Shown here: positions 35,214 through 46,733 of the stretch, one piece after another
How positions within the stretch are numbered: position 1 is the stretch's first letter
Layout of the letters: each line of letters starts with the position of its first letter
NCBI RefSeq assembly: GCF_027172205.1
Contig: NC_070614.1
Span: 42,895,001 to 42,959,000, forward strand
Direction of reading: 5' to 3'
DNA length: 64,000 bases
Source: Podarcis raffonei
Lineage: Eukaryota; Chordata; Lepidosauria; Squamata; Lacertidae
The notes under the pieces: generated by a model
Databases searched by the model: none
Seen by the model: the letters and a program-made list of their open reading frames with translations, nothing else
Told to the model about the DNA's origin: nothing
Translations under genes and position numbers: made by a program

Positions 35214-38200
35214 TTTCCCCTGCGGTTCATCATTGTGGAACAAAAACATAAAGCATATTTTGTACATGTCTTTCATGTGTAACCTTTGGAAGTGCTTTAG
35301 TAAAAATGTCCGCAATTTGATTGTCACCTGGAACATATTCAAATACAATCATTTCGTCAGCAATTAGTTTCTTTACAAACTGTAAACGTAACCTTAAGAC
35401 TCTAGTGCGCTGCGTATTGGTCTCTGAACACAGGATAGCAAGTCCGCTCTGGGAATCAAGGTAAACTTTTACTGGTAGTGTTACTTGCATCTGTAGGTCT
35501 GCAAATACTTGCAGATACCATTCTACATCACGAGTGGCCTGAACGCATGCACATAATTCACTCTCTGTTGTGGAGAGACAAATAATGGTTTGTGTCTGGG
35601 ACTTCCATTCAAATGGACAACCGTTATAACAAAACACTATACCAGACACACCCCTGCAATTATTTTGTTCCACTGCATGAGATGCATCGCAGAAAATTTC
35701 AAAACCTTTGTCAATACATGTTGTAAACTGCAACCTATAATGTTTGGTGTGTTTAAGGTACATTACCACTCTCTTAAGAGCAGAGAAACATTGTGTAGTA
35801 GGCTTTTCCACCTTGTGATGCATCTTTTAACAAAAGCTTAACTGTTTCATATTTTACGCTTGGTGAATAACACAAATCATAATCTTCGCCTGGAATTTGT
35901 TGAAAACCCCTAGCAACTAGTCTTGCTTTGTACCTTACAACTTCATTTTTGTCATTCATTTTAACTCTATAAACCCATTTTGAATCAATAAGTCTCATAT
36001 CTGGGGTTTGTGGTACAAGAGACCAAGTGTTATGCTCTTTTAAAGAAGCTATCTCAGAGTTCATAGCTTTATACCAATTTGCAGCTTGGTGCTTAGGTAA
36101 TTTCTGAACATCATTGTAGCTTTTTGGCTCAAAAACTGCCTTATTGGCATACACAGTATTAAAATGTTCATCTGCAAAACGTTGTGGCTTCTGTCTCTTT
36201 CTATCTGAACGTCTCAGTCCGGAAGGAGAGTCAGACTCCTCAGACTTAATGGGACTAAGTGAACCACTAGTTTCAGGTTGTAAATCATTGTCAGATTGAA
36301 GAGATGCCTGTAGGCTAAGCTCACGGTCAGAAAACTCAAGAGAATCTAACCTCCCCTTGGGTGCCTGTGACTTTAAATCAAACAAATCAGATTCAACAGA
36401 CTTTTCGTCTTTTCCCATTAATTCAGAAGCACCATTTCCTGCTGCTGCTGCTTCTTCCTCTTTATTATCTATACCATCAGTATCTTGGAAGACAGCAACT
36501 CCATTCCAATTTACAGTTTGTATCATGCTTCTGGTAATATGAAATTTGCCAGTTGCTGGTATGTAAATTCTGTACGCCCCCTGCTGGTAGCCCATTAATT
36601 TTCCCTGGACACTACGTTCACCCAATTTCTGCTTAGCGGGATAATGCATAATTACATCTGAACCCCAAATGCGTAGGTATTTCAGATTAGGGCGTTTTTT
36701 AAACAGCTTCTCATAGGGGGTGACATCTAAACCAGAATGATAACTGCGATTTCTAACATAACAAAACGCATTAAGCGCTTCAGCCCAAAAGTCTTTGGGC
36801 AGATTAGCATCGTGCAGATACGTTTTAACCCCTGCCTGTAGGTCACGCTGCACAACTTCAACAAGCCCATTTTGCCAGGGACTTCGGGGGCAAGATAACT
36901 CATGAGTAGTCCCCTGCGCTTCCAGGAATTTCTCAAAATCCTCAGAAACAAATTCTCCACCCCGGTCAGAAAACAGGTTCTTAATAGGTTTGTTAAAGTG
37001 CGTTTTTACCCAGCTACAAAAAAATTTGTACTTCTCAAATGCTTGGGATTTCTCAGCTATTGCATAAGTCCAACAATATCTACTATACTGGTCTATCAGA
37101 GTGAGCCAGTACTTAGAACCTCCTAATGATGGTGGGAGTGGCCCAACTAAATCACAATGTACACGCTCAAATGGCTCAGTTACTTTCCTATCTGAGCATC
37201 TACCCTTGCGTGCAACCTTAATCTTATTCTTGCAACAGGATAGACATTGCATAAAGAATTTACACGGTTTTAAGTTGAGGCCATTAACAATATTCTTTGT
37301 CTTAATTACATCAGCAAAATTCAGGTGTCCCAGAATTCTGTGTGCCTCATGGACACACCCGGAATGAGGCCTTACATTCCTCAACCCCTGGCTTGACTGT
37401 GCTGCTCTGCAATTTATAGGCGATTGGGAGTAGGTGCGAAAATACAGTCTATATAAACCATCAGATTCCCGGGCATATAATAGACGTTTGTTCCCATCAA
37501 AAAACTCACACATTGACTTTAAGAAACGCACAGTTATGCCTTGACGAGCAAAGCACCTTACTGACAATAAATTGTCCACTGACGGGCAGTAAATGCAGTT
37601 CGCTATTGTAATGTTTAAAGAGTCAAGTTTAACAGTACCCCTGCCAAGCGACTGCAAGACTTGTGAATTGGCTAAATGTACATTACCAATTTCCTCTTCG
37701 AAAGAAATAAACAAGCTTCGATCGTTGCAAATATGCTGAGATGCTCCTGAGTCCACAACAAAAGACTTCCACTTGGCACGTTTAAGTCTTTTACGATCTG
37801 TTGTCCTAGCATGGAAAACTCGCGGCTCGTTTCTGTCTCTACTATACGATGTCGGCTGCTGGGCTGACAACCGTGACTGACGAACAGAAACAGGCTTGGG
37901 AGTACTTTGCTTTCTTTTGGATCTGCAGTCCTTTGCAAAATGTCCTTGCTTATTGCAGAACCAACAACGCTTTGCAGCTTTAAATACAGTTGTATCACCA
38001 TAAGTTTGCATATGGCGTTCCTCATTACTTCTGGAAATAGGAGTGCTTATGGCACAAGCCTCCCTTCTATCCAACTCGCCCATTAATCTTGCCGTCACCC
38101 CTTCCACAGTTAATTGTGCTGGTGGAACGGCAGATATCTGGCTAGCTATACCATCGAAGTCCTCATTAAGGGAACAAAGAATGATAAAAACATACTGAAT

Positions 38201-38745
38201 ATCAGGTATGTCCATGTCCCTTCGAATTAATTCGCCGCGTATTGCCTCCAGACGTCTCAAGTGTGCTGCCAAATCACCACCAGGCTGCAACTTCGTCTGG
38301 TACAACTGCTTGAAAAACGTCAATGCAGATGCTGACTCTTTTCTAACATGCACTGCTGCAAGACTGTCCCACATTTCTTTGGCAGTTTTCTTATTTCTTA
38401 TATAGACTACTTGCTGGTCGCTGACTGCCAAATTAATTATCGCCCTGGCTTTTGCATCTCCTTTCGACCAAGCATTAGTCACAGGGTCAGGAGGGTCATC
38501 AGTTACATAGGTCCATACTTCTCTAGAGGTCAAAAGCGCCTCCACCCGAAAAGACCATAAACTATAGTTCTCATCTGTTAGCTGTGGGAAGACCAGAGCC
38601 TTCTCAGCTTCAGGAACCCGGTCAACCATTCTGGAACTCTTCCAGACCCACAGAACTACGCTAACAGGAGAAGGAGTTTTCAAACCTTTCTCAGAGTCCA
38701 AAAATATGCAGTCATCCACTCAGCAGCTGGGCCCATAACCAAAGA

Positions 38746-39128
38746 TGTTGGCTGTTTGCAGTATGGTAACGCTGCAGAGAGCTTGCTGGGGAGATCATGC
38801 ATTAAAAAGAAAGGACTCAAAAATAACTTAAACAAGGCTTTAATAAGAAAAACAAAAACTCCTTTTACACTAAATACATTAACAACCAAACCAGACCCAA
38901 CCACCAACCCATCCCCCAGGGTAATGGGAGAGCTAGGTGCTGCTCCTTATATACTACACCCAAATGCTGACACACCTTAATCAAATACAACTCAGCAGCA
39001 CCTGCTATGCTTCACAGCTGTAAAGCTGGGTCTCGTTATCTTACTCTGGCCCTTGCTCTGGCCCCTTAAAGACATACACATTGGGTGCAACAATGATGAA
39101 CCTTTACATTTAAATAAACCATTCAACA
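38746..39128 (-). repeat. 5' LTR of the copia element
   Basis: 383 bp; on the minus strand it begins TGTTGAATGG and ends CAGCCAACA, with the tRNA-iMet-type primer site a few bases inside. Confidence 0.92.
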
Positions 39129-40334
39129 GCCCCATGATATTCTTGTAAAGAAGCTGGTAAAATGTGGTCTTGACTATGCTACCACTCAGTGGATTTGTAA
39201 CTGGCTGACTGACCGAACCCAAAGGGTGCTCATCAATGGTTCCTCTTCATCCTGGAGAAGAGTGACTAGTGGGGTGCCACAGGGTTCTGTCTTGGGCCCG
39301 GTCTTATTCAACATCTTTATCAACGACTTGGATGATGGACTCAAGGGCATCCTGATCAAATTTGCAGATGACACCAAACTGGGAGGGGTGGCTAACACCC
39401 CAGAGGACAGGATCACACTTCAAAACAACCTTGACAGATTTGTTTTAGAGAACTGGGCCAAAACAAACAAGATGAACTTTAACAGGGAGAAATGCAAAGT
39501 ATTGCACTTGGGCAAAAAAAAAATGAGAGGCACAAATACAAGATGGGTGACACCTGGCTTGAGAGCACTACATGTGAAAAGGATCTAGGAGTCTTGGTTG
39601 ACCACAAACTTGACATGAGCCAACAGTGTGATGCGGCAGCTAAAAAAGCCAATGCAATTCTGGGCTGCATCAATAGGAGTATAGCATCTAGATCAAGGGA
39701 AGTAATAGTGCCACTGTATTCTGCTCTGGTCAGACCTCACCTGGAGTACTGTGTCCAGTTCTGGGCACCACAGTTCAAGAAGGACACTGAGAAACTGGAA
39801 CGTGTCCAGAGGAGGGCAACCAAAATGGTCAAAGGCCTGGAAACGATGCCTTATGAGGAACGGCTAAGGGAGCTGGGCATGTTTAGCCTGGAGAAGAGGA
39901 GGTTAAGGGGTGATATGACAGCCATGTTCAAATATATAAAAGGATGTCACATAGAGGAGGGAGAAAGGTTGTTTTCTGCTGCTCCAGAGAAGCGGACACG
40001 GAGCAATGGATCCAAACTACAAGAAAGAAGATTCCACCTAAACATTAGGAAGAACTTCCTGACAGTAAGAGCTGTTCGACAGTGGAATTTGCTGCCAAGG
40101 AGTGTGGTGGAGTCTCCTTCTTTGGAGGTCTTTAAGCAGAGGCTTGACAACCATATGTCAGGAGTGCTCTGATGGTGTTTCCTGCTTGGCAGGGGGTTGG
40201 ACTCGATGGCCCTTGTGGTCTATTCCAACTCTATGATTCTATGATTCTACGATTCTATGATTCTAAGCTACACATGGAACACATATATGCATGATATCAT
40301 TAATTCACGTCTTCCAGAACTCAAGTAATTTGGC

Positions 40335-40452
40335 TGCAGTTCTAGGCACCAGCCTTCACTAGCCTCCAGATATTTTGGATTCTAACTCTCATTAGCTGTG
40401 ATGCAAAGAGTTGGTGGAAGTTGGAGTCCCAAACATCTGTAGGGAATCAGGT
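40335..40452. mobile_element. Degraded palindromic MITE
   Basis: CTCCAGATATTTTGGATTCTAACTC pairs imperfectly with AGTTGGAGTCCCAAACATCTG. It is the same family as 61985-62130. Confidence 0.5.
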
Positions 40453-40859
40453 GCGTGAAGGTCCCTGTACATTCTTATCTGAGAGTAAGACCCATTGAAC
40501 TGAATGATACTGACTTCCATTCCCTTTACGGTAAGCCTGCAACAAGTGCATTTAACAGATGCACATTCGGCTTAATTTGCTTTGAAACAAATAAAATTAA
40601 CACTTTAAAAGAGGGCAGAAAGGGGTGGGTGTCTGGGGTAAAGAGGCTGGCCATCCTACCTGCCATTGCACTCCATGTGCTTTGACTGTACATGGTTTTG
40701 ATTTTAAGTGTGACCCCCAAAACTCCTGCATAAGTTGTGTGCTTACTGTTCCTTTTAAAAGAAATCACTGAAGTGTTTTGATATGTTTATATATTTAAAA
40801 AGAAACTTACAAACTGCATTCCTTTGCTTATTATTGGATGGTAGTTTTGGAAAACCTGT

Positions 40860-41525
40860 TACAGGGAGAAGAGACTCATGGATAAATTGAATGAGTTTTA
40901 AGATTACTCACCAGAAAATGGAGATATTAACAAAGAATATGACAATATAAGATCAAAATACTTTGATGGAGAATATACGGATTCAAAATGAGAAAAACGT
41001 AAAATACTTGGGTATTATCACGACAAATGCAAATTGAATATTGTTTAGAAATAACTATGTTAAGGCATGGGCTGAAATTTTTAAAAGATACTTTAAGATG
41101 GGAGAAACGAAAATTGTCATTGCTAGGTAGGATTTATGTGATAAAGATGAAAGTTTTGCCTAGAATGACATTCATGTTTCAAATAATACCTATTTTGACT
41201 ATGGACACACCATTTAAACAATGGCAAAAAGACATATCTAAATTTGTACGGCAGGTGGAAAAGGCACAAGTTGAACTCCAACTTATGCAAGATGCAAAGA
41301 CAAGCTCAGGATTGGGCTTGCCTGATTTAAGGGTGTATTTTGCAACCTGCTGTTTGGTATTGTTGGAAGGATGGGTGACACTGAGAAATAAGAGACTTTG
41401 GAATTAGAAGGACATGATTCAAGGTTCGGATACAATGGATACGTGTGGTATAATAAAGTAAATGTGGACTTTAGGAACCACTTTATTAGATGTGCTATAT
41501 TAAGAATCTGAAATACATATAAAGC
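40860..41525 (+). mobile_element. L1 LINE fragment
   Basis: The plus strand encodes WEKRKLSLLGRIYVIKMKVL, FKQWQKDISKFVRQ and GLGLPDLRVYF, the L1 ORF2 region after the RT domain. It contains stops and is inactive. Confidence 0.75.
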
Positions 41526-41529
41526 TAGG

Positions 41530-41985
41530 TCAGTCACTTTGAATGATTTATGTTCTATTGCAATAGAACCCATAATCAATCCTGGTTGCTCAATACTCAC
41601 TGTTTGCAGGTGGTCCTGGGGGTGTGGCTGTAACCCCCAGCCTATAAAGGAAGGCCTGGAGAAGGAAGAGAATTTACAGTATCTTTCATCTCTGTGGTAA
41701 TCAGTGGGAACAGCCATTGACTAAATAATTGAAGTGAGAGGTTATAGAGATGGGTCATCAAAGGTCCTGGTCAGTTACATCTGCCTGTAACACATAAATG
41801 TGTGTTGATCGAGATGGACAGCATTCTGTAGCTGCTTTCCATGCCAGGAAGGTTTTATATGAAGAAGGCAGATAAATAAGACCCTGTTATAGCAAACATG
41901 CTAATACCAACCTGGAATGTTGAGCTTTATCTCCTACAGTGCAGCTATATCATTAGCCCTTGATCATCTTGCATTCTCTATTAGC
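41530..41985 (-). pseudogene. Relic of aerolysin-like gene: exon 1 plus promoter region (unit D)
   Basis: This stretch aligns by eye with exon 1 and the upstream region of copies A-C: the donor-side context, the leader-like Leu-rich stretch, the block with the phrase ATAGAGATGGGTCAT, and the further upstream segment ending in ACCCTGTTATAGCAAAC. It is strongly diverged and decayed, and no second exon is visible nearby. I treat it as a fossil of an older array member. The following 42513-42720 matches 7108-7360 of unit A, which supports an old duplicated unit. Confidence 0.65.
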
Positions 41986-41989
41986 TGGG

Positions 41990-42510
41990 AAGGACAACTA
42001 AGAGGATGGCGTAGAAAACAGGTGGGAGAACTATCAAGAGCTACTAGAGTGAAACCAAGGAGACTGTAAAAGTGACTATAAAAGAAGGGAACAAATAACA
42101 GTGGAAGGTTATAACTTCTAGTGGTTTTCTCACTTACAACTAGTAGAGGCATTTAAGTTGTCTTTGGAACAAAGTGAGATGGATTTTGAAATGTAACTGT
42201 AAGGATGATGAACAAGTTGCTTCTAATATATAAAAATATTCAAACTTCTGTTGAAATTTCAAATGGAAGAGGAACAAGTTAAAGAATGTATGATTAAATG
42301 GGCAAAAAATCCTTTGGTTATAACAGAGAGATTGAACAGTGGGGACAGTTAAAATGCACATTGTGCTATGACTTGAAAGAGAACAAGGAGGTTTAAAAAA
42401 ATGCTTGGTGAAGGTTTAAAAAAGCTAAACAAATTGAATACAAATACACTGATACAGAAGATTTTGGAGATTAATGTCCAACTGAAAGCAGTAAAGGAAA
42501 GGGCGGAAAT
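41990..42510 (+). mobile_element. L1 LINE fragment, distal ORF2
   Basis: The plus strand near 42262-42370 reads EEEQVKECMIKWAKN and later NREIEQWGQL, like the L1 ORF2 C-terminal part. It may continue the 40860-41525 piece, with the unit D relic between them. Confidence 0.55.
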
Positions 42511-42512
42511 GG

Positions 42513-42720
42513 TAAATGCCGAGATCTGAATCCAAAGTCCCTGATCTTTAGGGAGCACCCACAGATTGGCTGCCTACCTAAAGACAGGGTTTGACTGAAG
42601 GTAGGGCCTGAGGCGACCACCTCAGGGCAGCAGATCTGACCCCTAACTCATAGTGCTACTCCCACTTAAATCTTCCTCTGGCTGCAGCCCACCGCTCTCC
42701 TTCTCTGGCCTTGACTTCCA
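42513..42720. repeat. Fragment of duplication unit D
   Basis: Matches 7108-7360 of unit A (AGATCTG..TCCAAAGTCCCTGAT, ACAGGGTTTGACT, CCACTTA). Clearly diverged. It supports an old unit around the exon 1 relic. Confidence 0.6.
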
Positions 42721-43029
42721 GCTCAGCTTCTGACTCCTTCTTGATCAGAGGCCCCTGTGACGCAGCTACGTTGCTTGCTTTTCACCTAGGTTGGAGAAGG
42801 GCGGCAGCTGAAGGATGAGGAGAGGGAAAAGCCAAAGCCTACACTTTGCCAATGCTGATCTTCAACCCCACTTCTTTTGTGCTCTTTCTCTTCCGCTTTC
42901 TCCCTCTTTTGGCAAAGATCCCTTCTTTTCCAGCTCCGTGCAAACTTTGCCTCCCCTCTTTCCCACCCCCAAATGCAAGCTTTCCCTCCACTCTTTTCAT
43001 CCTCTCCATGCTAACTCCCCTTCCGTCTT

Positions 43030-43216
43030 TGTTCCAGGGTTGTTGCAGTGGAAGGGGTTGCTGTTATTGATATATTTTTTTATTTTTAAAAGCTCGTATG
43101 ATTTATGTGGAAATCATTTGTTGTGCATTTTTTGATGTTTTATTGTTCATGACTACTTTTATTATGTTGTAATTGCATAATTTATTCATGTTGTAAACAA
43201 AATTCTGTGTGTGTGC

Positions 43217-43266
<50 letters not shown>

Positions 43267-43275
43267 GAGGAGGAG
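43030..43275 (+). repeat. Dispersed repeat ending in (GA)n
   Basis: Second copy of the 32812-33070 repeat; the microsatellite (GA)n(GGA)n spans about 43218-43275. Confidence 0.6.
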
Positions 43276-43299
43276 GGTACTTTATTTGGTTTAAAATGA

Positions 43300-43410
43300 C
43301 AGATCTTTGCAGCTTTTATATATGTTGGAAGCCAACCAGAGTGGCTGGGGAACCCAGTCAGATGGGTGGGGCACTGCTACTACTGCTACTACTGCTACTA
43401 CTACTACTAC
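43300..43410 (+). mobile_element. LINE/SINE 3' tail ending in (CTA)n
   Basis: GAGTGGCTGGGGAACCCAGT and GATGGGTGGGGCACTGC lead into CTA triplets (43373-43410). Confidence 0.5.
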
Positions 43411-44056
43411 TGAAGGAAGGGCCGAACAGAACTTATTCTGAACCCCAATTTTGTGTAAAAAGTAACAAGCCTCTTTGCAAAATGAACCCCAAGTAAGGAA
43501 GCTTGCTAATGCTAATTAGGAAGATTTATATGATATTCTAGGGAAGTAACATTATCTAGGCTGTCTCTTTGAAGTTTGTGAGAATGCTACAGGAAGGGAG
43601 TAATGAGTGAACTATTCCTCAGGAAGGTTACCATGACCAGACCAGCTGGACGCTATAAGAAGATTGGCAGACTCAAGGGATGAGAAAGTGTGTTAGCTAA
43701 GGAAAGTTGAAGGACTTGTTTGAAGATCAAAAGCCTGTAGGGAGGAACTGCTACTGCTTGCTTGCCAAGCTGTATCCTGTATGTCCAATCTTGTAATATG
43801 TCAAAGGTCTCATAAATCATGTCAATTTCTGGCTAACAGAATGTCCTGCTTCATAAATCATGTCAGAGTTCTGGACTGCACTACATGTTAATGCGTCATA
43901 CAGATTTGCTTTCTGAAAAACCTATAAAAGATTGATCTGAACAGAGATCGGGACTCCATTCTGCTTGGGACTGAAGTCTGGCTGCAGCCATAAATAAGGG
44001 TGTTATTCCTCGAGCCCCTGGTCTCTCTTCCTTTGTTCTGAAAACTCCTGCTGCTA

Positions 44057-44058
<2 letters not shown>
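43411..44058 (+). mobile_element. Solo LTR of an ERV-like element inside a (CTA)n run
   Basis: It begins TGAAGGAAGG and ends CTGCTGCTACA. It has a TATA box CCTATAAAAG (43920-43929) and an AATAAG-type signal near 43994, in proper U3-R-U5 order for the plus strand. The flanks are CTACTAC on both sides. No internal region. Fossil. Confidence 0.65.
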
Positions 44059-44100
<42 letters not shown>

Positions 44101-44101
44101 A
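44056..44101. repeat. (CTA)n microsatellite
   Basis: About 14 perfect triplets directly after the solo LTR, continuing the CTA run before it. Confidence 0.85.
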
Positions 44102-44104
44102 TCA

Positions 44105-45270
44105 AGCTGCAGGCTTGCCAAGTCGTGTCTAGAAAGGGCTATATGCATAAACGTATTGCTCAAAGGACATCAAAGTGCAGTCTCCAGGATGGTTCATCAT
44201 TGCTCAGAGTTAGGGCACATGCTTTGCATGCATAAGATTCTAGGTCCATTCCATGCTATACCCACTTAAAGGATTTCATATAGGAGACTGGGGTATGATC
44301 TCTGTTTGAAGCGATGAGCAGCTGTTGCTAGTTCATGGCTGATCTAGCCCTGCCAGGGAAGATATTGAGTAGGACCAATGGGTCATCACAGCATTAAGAT
44401 TTGTGACTTTGGAATGCTGACCTCTACATTGCCTTCCGATTTAGTGAATCTAAAGCTTGGGATGTAGTAAAGATGAAGATTGATAGCTTATCATGCCAGT
44501 TGGACAGAGCTAGGCTGGCATACTCTTTCATAAGGCAATATATAGGTGATGTGATGCCATGGGAATAAAACAGTGATGGTTCTTCAAAGCTCATCTCAGT
44601 AATGACAGGAAATAGCTATTCTGCTATGTGCGACAACGTTGCTAAATGAACACATCTGTCTTTCCCTCAACCCATGGGAAAGGCAATAAGTCTTTGTGTG
44701 AAAAAGAACAAAGTTTTGAATGAGGCAGAAGGGGAGAGAGAGAGAGAGAAGAGCTTTGGCCTGTGTGAGCATGTGATAAGAATTGAGCAGAGTGGGTTAT
44801 GGCTATTGGAGTGCTGAAGCTAAGTTTCTCCACTTAATAAGGACAAATAAAGAATGCAGCTGGATTAGATCCAAGGAACACCTGGTTCAGCATACTGTCC
44901 TTACAATGGTCAACCACACTTCCCATTATGGGAAGTCCTTAAGCAGGACCTGAGTGCAAATGGGTGTGATCAACCTCTGGAGTAAATGGAAAGTGTGCAT
45001 GTTCCCCTCTCAAATGTACATACAAATGAGGAAACCTTTCTCCTCATGGCCAGCCTTCTGGGGCCTGCATGCAAGTGGGCCTAACATCAGCAGGCAGTAC
45101 CAGACCAGGAGCACATGCACACAGAGAGGCATACATGCATACATGCGGCACACACTCCACACATCATGTACTCTCACAGGCCTATATCCACACATACAGC
45201 TGAAGCAACTATCACTGATCTATGGCCCTTTTGCACAGACATCCATAGTAGTCACTTTGCACAGACACCC
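44105..45270. other. Intergenic, old SINE-like remnant
   Basis: 44190-44400 resembles a decayed tRNA-type SINE (GGGCACATGCTTTGCATGC, then a GGTCCATTCC B-box-like word and TAGCCCTGCC). The rest shows no recognisable element or gene. Confidence 0.4.
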
Positions 45271-45271
45271 T

Positions 45272-45745
45272 GCAGTCACTTTTAATGCTTTATGTTCTAT
45301 GCCAATAGAACCCATCATCAATCCTGGTTGCTCAATACCCACTGTTTGCGGGTGGTCCTAGGGGTGGGGATGTGACCCCCAGCCTATAAAGGAAGGCCTG
45401 GAGAAGGAAGAGAATTTACAGTACAGTATATTTCATTTCTGTGGTAATCAGTGAGAACAGCCATAATAGCTGAAGGTCATCAAGGTCATCAAAGGTCCTG
45501 GTCAGTCCCATCTGCCTGTGACACATAAATGTTTGTGGATCTAGACGGACAGCATTTTATACCTGCTTTCCACATCAGTAAGGTTTTATATGAAGAAGGC
45601 AGGCAAACAAGACCCTGTTGTAGCAAACTTGCTAATACCAACCTGGAATGTTGAGCTTTGTTTTCTACAGAGGAGCTATATCATTAACCCTTGATCATCA
45701 ATATTCTCCATTAGCTGGGAAGGACAACGAAAGAGAACAGGTGGG
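45272..45745 (-). pseudogene. Relic of aerolysin-like gene: exon 1 plus promoter region (unit E)
   Basis: This is a second decayed copy, closely similar to the relic at 41530-41985 over about 470 bp and so also related to the first exon and upstream region of the intact genes. No second exon is found at lower coordinates. It is probably a duplicate of the unit D relic. It shows that the array once reached to within about 1 kb of the olfactory receptor gene. Confidence 0.62.
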
Positions 45746-45904
45746 AAAACTTTTCCATTCCAGCTTTCATATTCCTCCCTTTTAGGGGTCCTGTGTCAGT
45801 GATGGGTGCTAGCATAGGCAAAGAGTGGATGCAGACATGGATGTGACTCTTAACTTTGTGCAACAGCTTACAGTCCAGCCATGTAAATGTCATCTGCCCT
45901 ATAC

Positions 45905-46075
45905 AATTAAAGTAGTATCATACCACTATAAACAGTAATGACTCCCCCTCCAAGAATCCTGGGAACTATAGTCCATTAAGAGTGCTTAGAGTCACTAAGA
46001 GACTCCCTCTCACAGTGACAATTCCCTGGGAAGATGCATTGATTGTTAAACTACTCTAGGGACTGTAGCATTGCT
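45905..46075. mobile_element. Degraded palindromic MITE
   Basis: AAGTAGTATCATACCACT and CCAAGAATCCTGGGAACTAT on the left are mirrored weakly by TTCCCTGGGAAG and TAAACTACTCTAGGGAC. It looks like an old hAT-type foldback element. Confidence 0.45.
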
Positions 46076-46434
46076 TGTCTTGATGAAGCACAAACCTAAC
46101 CAACAAGGGCCAAGACTGGTGCGGAGAGGGAGGAATAATGGAAGTGACACTGTGCAAGCAACTAACTAACATTAAAACACAGCCAAAAAAAATTATGTTG
46201 TTTTATTTTTACAATAACGAATAGGATTCAGTAACTTGAATAGAATGAAAAAGGGTTGGAAAACAAGCAAAGAAGTTTGGTAGAGTACGGTGCTTGTATG
46301 ATAAACTAAAGAAAGACAAGTTGAACAAATAAATAAGGATAGGACTGAGACTGATGGGGAAGAGGAGGAAACAGGGCTGGTAGAGTACTGAAGTAGGAAG
46401 GACAAGCTGCCTCCGATGCCTTTCAATATGATTA

Positions 46435-46655
46435 CAGTGGTACCTCGTGTTAAGAACTTAATTTGTTCTGGAGGTCCGTTCTTAACCTGAAACTGTTCTT
46501 AATCTGAGGTACCACTTTAGCTAATGGGGTCTCCCGCTGCCGCCGCACCGCCACCACACGATTTCCGTTCTCATCCTGAGGTAAAGTTCTCAACCTTCCG
46601 GGTTAGCAGAGTTTGTAACCTGAAGTGTTTGTAATCCAAGGTGCTTGTACCACTG
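46435..46655 (-). mobile_element. CAGTGGTACC MITE (copy 3)
   Basis: Opposite orientation to copies 1 and 2; TA-flanked; lies 79 bp beyond the stop of the olfactory receptor. Confidence 0.75.
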
Positions 46656-46733
46656 TATATGCATTTCACAAGTAAAATGAATACTCATAAGTGATGCTGC
46701 ATTTGTTTGAAGTCAGATTGGTTATGATGTCTC

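Larger units (their letters stand above)
34831..39128 (-). mobile_element. Ty1/copia LTR retrotransposon inside the CR1
   Basis: LTRs are 34831-35213 and 38746-39128 (383 bp), identical by eye, with a GCCCC target duplication (34826-34830, 39129-39133): a very recent insertion. On the minus strand, 38719-35774 encodes gag with a CCHC knuckle, protease (VVDSGASQHIC), integrase (WQNGLVEVVQRDLQ) and the start of reverse transcriptase (WVYRVKMNDKNEVVRYKARL). RNase H (DASHAVEQN, STTESELCA) is at 35823-35230. The primer site TTGGTTATGGGCCCAGC is complementary to the tRNA-iMet anticodon arm, and GCAGGGGAAA is the polypurine tract. It is broken, with about one main lesion. Confidence 0.92.
33285..40265 (+). 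mobile_element. CR1 LINE, 5'-truncated, split by a copia element
   Basis: Parts are 33285-34830 and 39129-40265. The endonuclease end reads GVYYRSPSQTEDIND and GDFNYPDICW. RT motifs are [67 protein letters not shown] and FADDTKLGG. The C-terminus is [13 protein letters not shown] and [20 protein letters not shown]. The 3' end has the CR1 octamer run (ATTCTATG)n at about 40228-40265. Frames change at several points and a stop lies near 34663, so it is inactive. It sits in the upstream region of unit C. Confidence 0.9.
22146..40450. repeat. Segmental duplication unit C (older, expanded by insertions)
   Basis: It is alignable with unit A in order: 22366-23520 with 1-1130 (without the Penelope-type insert), 27136-29280 with 1787-3760, the gene at 29518-32073, its upstream region to 33260, and 40265-40350 with about 6595-6700. 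Insertions specific to C are a Sauria SINE, a copia element, a CR1 with a second copia inside it, MITEs and a retrocopy. About 600 bp corresponding to 1133-1731 of A are absent. Confidence 0.85.
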
